Source of the DNA: an uncultured Clostridium sp.
GTDB taxonomy: Bacteria > Bacillota > Clostridia > TANB77 > CAG-508
Reading direction: 5' to 3'
Length of the DNA: 6,366 nucleotides
Assembly: GCA_946498265.1 (NCBI GenBank)
Contig: CAMMNR010000104.1
Span: 1-6,366, forward strand
This document shows positions 4,953 to 6,366 of the stretch, in pieces (position 1 is the stretch's first letter; each line of letters begins with the position of its first letter). The notes beneath the pieces were generated by a model that did no database searches, was not told the origin of the DNA, and saw only the letters and a program-made list of their open reading frames with translations. A program made the position numbers and the translations under genes.

Positions 4953-6275
4953 TTAAAATTTAATTATTGCATCTTTATTTTCTAATTCTTCCATCTTTAT
5001 TGTTTTTTCTTCACCTGTCTCCATATTTTTTATTTTAAAAATATTTGAACTAATTTCATCTTCTCCAATAACCATAACATAAGGTATTTGCAATTTATCT
5101 GCATATTTCATTTTAGCTTTTAATTTTTTATTATTTAAATAAATTTCTGTATTAATACCTGCACTTCTCAAAGTATTTGCTATCTCTATAGGTTTTTGAA
5201 GGTCTTCCATCATAGGTACTATCAAAATTTCTGAAATTGATTTCTTTTCAGCTTTTATAATATTTAATTCATTTAGTTTATAAAATAAACGAGTTAATCC
5301 TATTGATATTCCTACTCCTGGCAATTTTTTGTCTGTATAATATTCAGCTAAGTTTTCATATCTTCCACCTGAACATACACTACCTAAATCTCTATAATTA
5401 TTTAAAAATGTTTCATAAACTGTTCCTGTATAATAATCTAAGCCTCTAGCTATAGTTAAATCTAAGCTAAAGTTTTGTTCTGGTATTCCAAATATTCTAA
5501 CATATTTAATAACTTCTTTAATTTCATTTAGTCCATTTTTATATGTCTCATTTTCAATTTTTAAGTTTTCAATTTTTTCTAATTTTTCGTCTGTTGTTCC
5601 ATCTATTTCTATAAATTTAATTATTTTATTTATATCTTCATTATTTAATCTTAATTTTTCTAATTCACTAATTACTGCTTCTTTTCCTATTTTCTCTATT
5701 TTGTCAATTATTCTTAAAATTTCTATAGATTCAATATTTTGACTTAAGCTTTCAAATAATCCGTTTAAAAGTTTTCTGTTATTGATTTTTATAGTAAAAT
5801 CATCAAATCCTAATTCTTTAAATAATGTATATATTACACTAGGTAATTCTGCATCATTTATAATATCTAGTTCTCCATCTCCTATTATATCTATATCACA
5901 TTGATAAAATTCTCTATATCTACCTTTTTGAGCCCTTTCACCTCTATACACTTTTCCTATTTGATATCTTCTAAATGGGAAACTTAAATTACCATAATTT
6001 TTTGCAACATATTTAGCAAGAGGAACAGTCAAATCAAATCTTAGTGATAAATCTGTATCTCCTTTTTCAAATCTATAAATTTGTTTTTCTGTTTCTCCAC
6101 CAGCTTTTGCAAGTAATACTTCTGATAATTCTATAATTGGTGTATCTAGTGGTAAAAATCCATACCTTTGATATGTTTTTTCTATTGTTTCTTTCATTTG
6201 ATTAAATAGTATTTGTTCATTTGGCAATAACTCCATAAATCCTGCTAAAGTTCTTGGTTCAACTCTATTACTCAT
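4953..6275 (-). CDS. hisS: Histidyl-tRNA synthetase (class II), RFDLTVP-type
   Basis: HisRS attaches histidine to tRNA-His in an ATP-dependent reaction in the cytoplasm. The 440-residue product is complete. It has the class II core with SLRFDLTVPLAKYVA (77-91), motif 2 VYRGERAQKGRYREFYQCD (109-127), the histidine-binding signature ARGLDYYTGTVYE (276-288) and motif 3 GVGISIGLTRL (320-330). The C-terminal anticodon-binding domain (about 345-435) shows it is not the related HisZ. It reads RFDLTVP and FYQCDIDIIG where most bacterial enzymes have LRPEGTA and FHQ-type sequences, so it belongs to the subtype seen in eukaryotes, archaea and some bacteria. A GTG three codons upstream (6284) also opens the frame but overlaps the Shine-Dalgarno sequence AGGAG (6284-6288). 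The ATG at 6275 has an ideal 8-nt gap and is chosen. A G-rich inverted-repeat element lies just upstream. No T-box is visible in the 90 bp present. Confidence 0.96.
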   Translation of the reverse strand: MSNRVEPRTLAGFMELLPNEQILFNQMKETIEKTYQRYGFLPLDTPIIELSEVLLAKAGGETEKQIYRFEKGDTDLSLRFDLTVPLAKYVAKNYGNLSFPFRRYQIGKVYRGERAQKGRYREFYQCDIDIIGDGELDIINDAELPSVIYTLFKELGFDDFTIKINNRKLLNGLFESLSQNIESIEILRIIDKIEKIGKEAVISELEKLRLNNEDINKIIKFIEIDGTTDEKLEKIENLKIENETYKNGLNEIKEVIKYVRIFGIPEQNFSLDLTIARGLDYYTGTVYETFLNNYRDLGSVCSGGRYENLAEYYTDKKLPGVGISIGLTRLFYKLNELNIIKAEKKSISEILIVPMMEDLQKPIEIANTLRSAGINTEIYLNNKKLKAKMKYADKLQIPYVMVIGEDEISSNIFKIKNMETGEEKTIKMEELENKDAIIKF

Positions 6276-6283
6276 TATTATCA

Positions 6284-6288
6284 CTCCT
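6284..6288 (-). promoter_or_regulatory. Ribosome binding site that fixes the hisS start
   Basis: AGGAG on the minus strand lies 8 nt before ATG 6275. The competing GTG at 6284-6282 begins on the last base of this site and so cannot be served by it. The 440-residue product is therefore preferred over a 443-residue one. Confidence 0.8.
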
Positions 6289-6293
6289 TTTTA

Positions 6294-6364
6294 GTGCCAG
6301 TAGGGAATTTGGGGACGGGGCTTTTCTCCCTATTGTTGCCAAAGGGGACGGGCTATTTTGGCAC
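6294..6364. repeat. G-rich inverted-repeat (REP-like) element upstream of hisS
   Basis: The element is bounded by GTGCCA (6294-6299) and its reverse complement TGGCAC (6359-6364). Inside, TAGGGA (6301-6306) pairs with TCCCTA (6327-6332), and CCAAA (6339-6343) can pair with TTTGG (6357-6361). It contains GGGGACGGGG (6311-6320) and GGGGACGGG (6344-6352), making it far richer in G than the genes around it. Two motifs recur at the other end of the window: AAAGGGGACG (6341-6350; minus strand 232-223) and TTTTGGCAC (6356-6364; also 32-40). It begins 5 nt from the hisS ribosome site, so any hisS promoter must lie inside or beyond it. It may continue past the window edge. Confidence 0.6.
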
Positions 6365-6366
6365 AT

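Noticed and set aside
6285..6366. T-box leader for hisS
   Set aside because: No T-box sequence or specifier stem is visible in the bases present. The stretch is a G-rich inverted repeat, although a leader further upstream cannot be excluded.

Overview
The window is strongly AT-rich and uses UGA as a stop. It carries AAGGAGG-type ribosome sites 7-9 nt before starts, a class III (oxygen-sensitive) ribonucleotide reductase and an IS150-type insertion-sequence remnant. Together these suggest an anaerobic, low-GC Firmicute, most likely a member of the Clostridia. The genus cannot be read from the sequence.

Layout, left to right. Positions 1-230 hold no gene but contain two back-to-back long imperfect inverted repeats (6-113 and 114-218). 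The second is followed by a GGGGACG-type motif that runs into the nrdD stop codon. nrdD (231-2357, minus) encodes a complete anaerobic ribonucleoside-triphosphate reductase. A 270-bp divergent promoter region separates it from a Crp/Fnr-family regulator (2628-3260, plus). That region carries two copies of the palindrome TGTTGC-AAAA-GCAAC, one on each gene's promoter. Next is a decayed, internally deleted IS3-family (IS150-group) element, 3342-4361, with recognisable ends. It lies between the regulator and a convergent 140-residue gene of unknown function (4391-4813, minus). hisS (4953-6275, minus) encodes histidyl-tRNA synthetase of the less common RFDLTVP type. Its upstream side, up to the window edge, is a G-rich inverted-repeat element (6294-6364) that shares short motifs with the repeats at the other end.

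How the parts may work together. The arrangement of regulator, paired operators and nrdD suggests a small local circuit. One operator covers the -35 of the regulator's own promoter, as expected for autorepression. The other is centred about 40-41 bp upstream of the inferred nrdD start, a class II activator position. The regulator has a CX3C motif that could sense redox state, metal or a small molecule, but this is inference. hisS and the 140-residue gene lie on the same strand as nrdD but have no evident functional link to it. The insertion sequence is a passenger and is too damaged to be active. No nrdG (activase for NrdD) is visible; it may lie outside the window.
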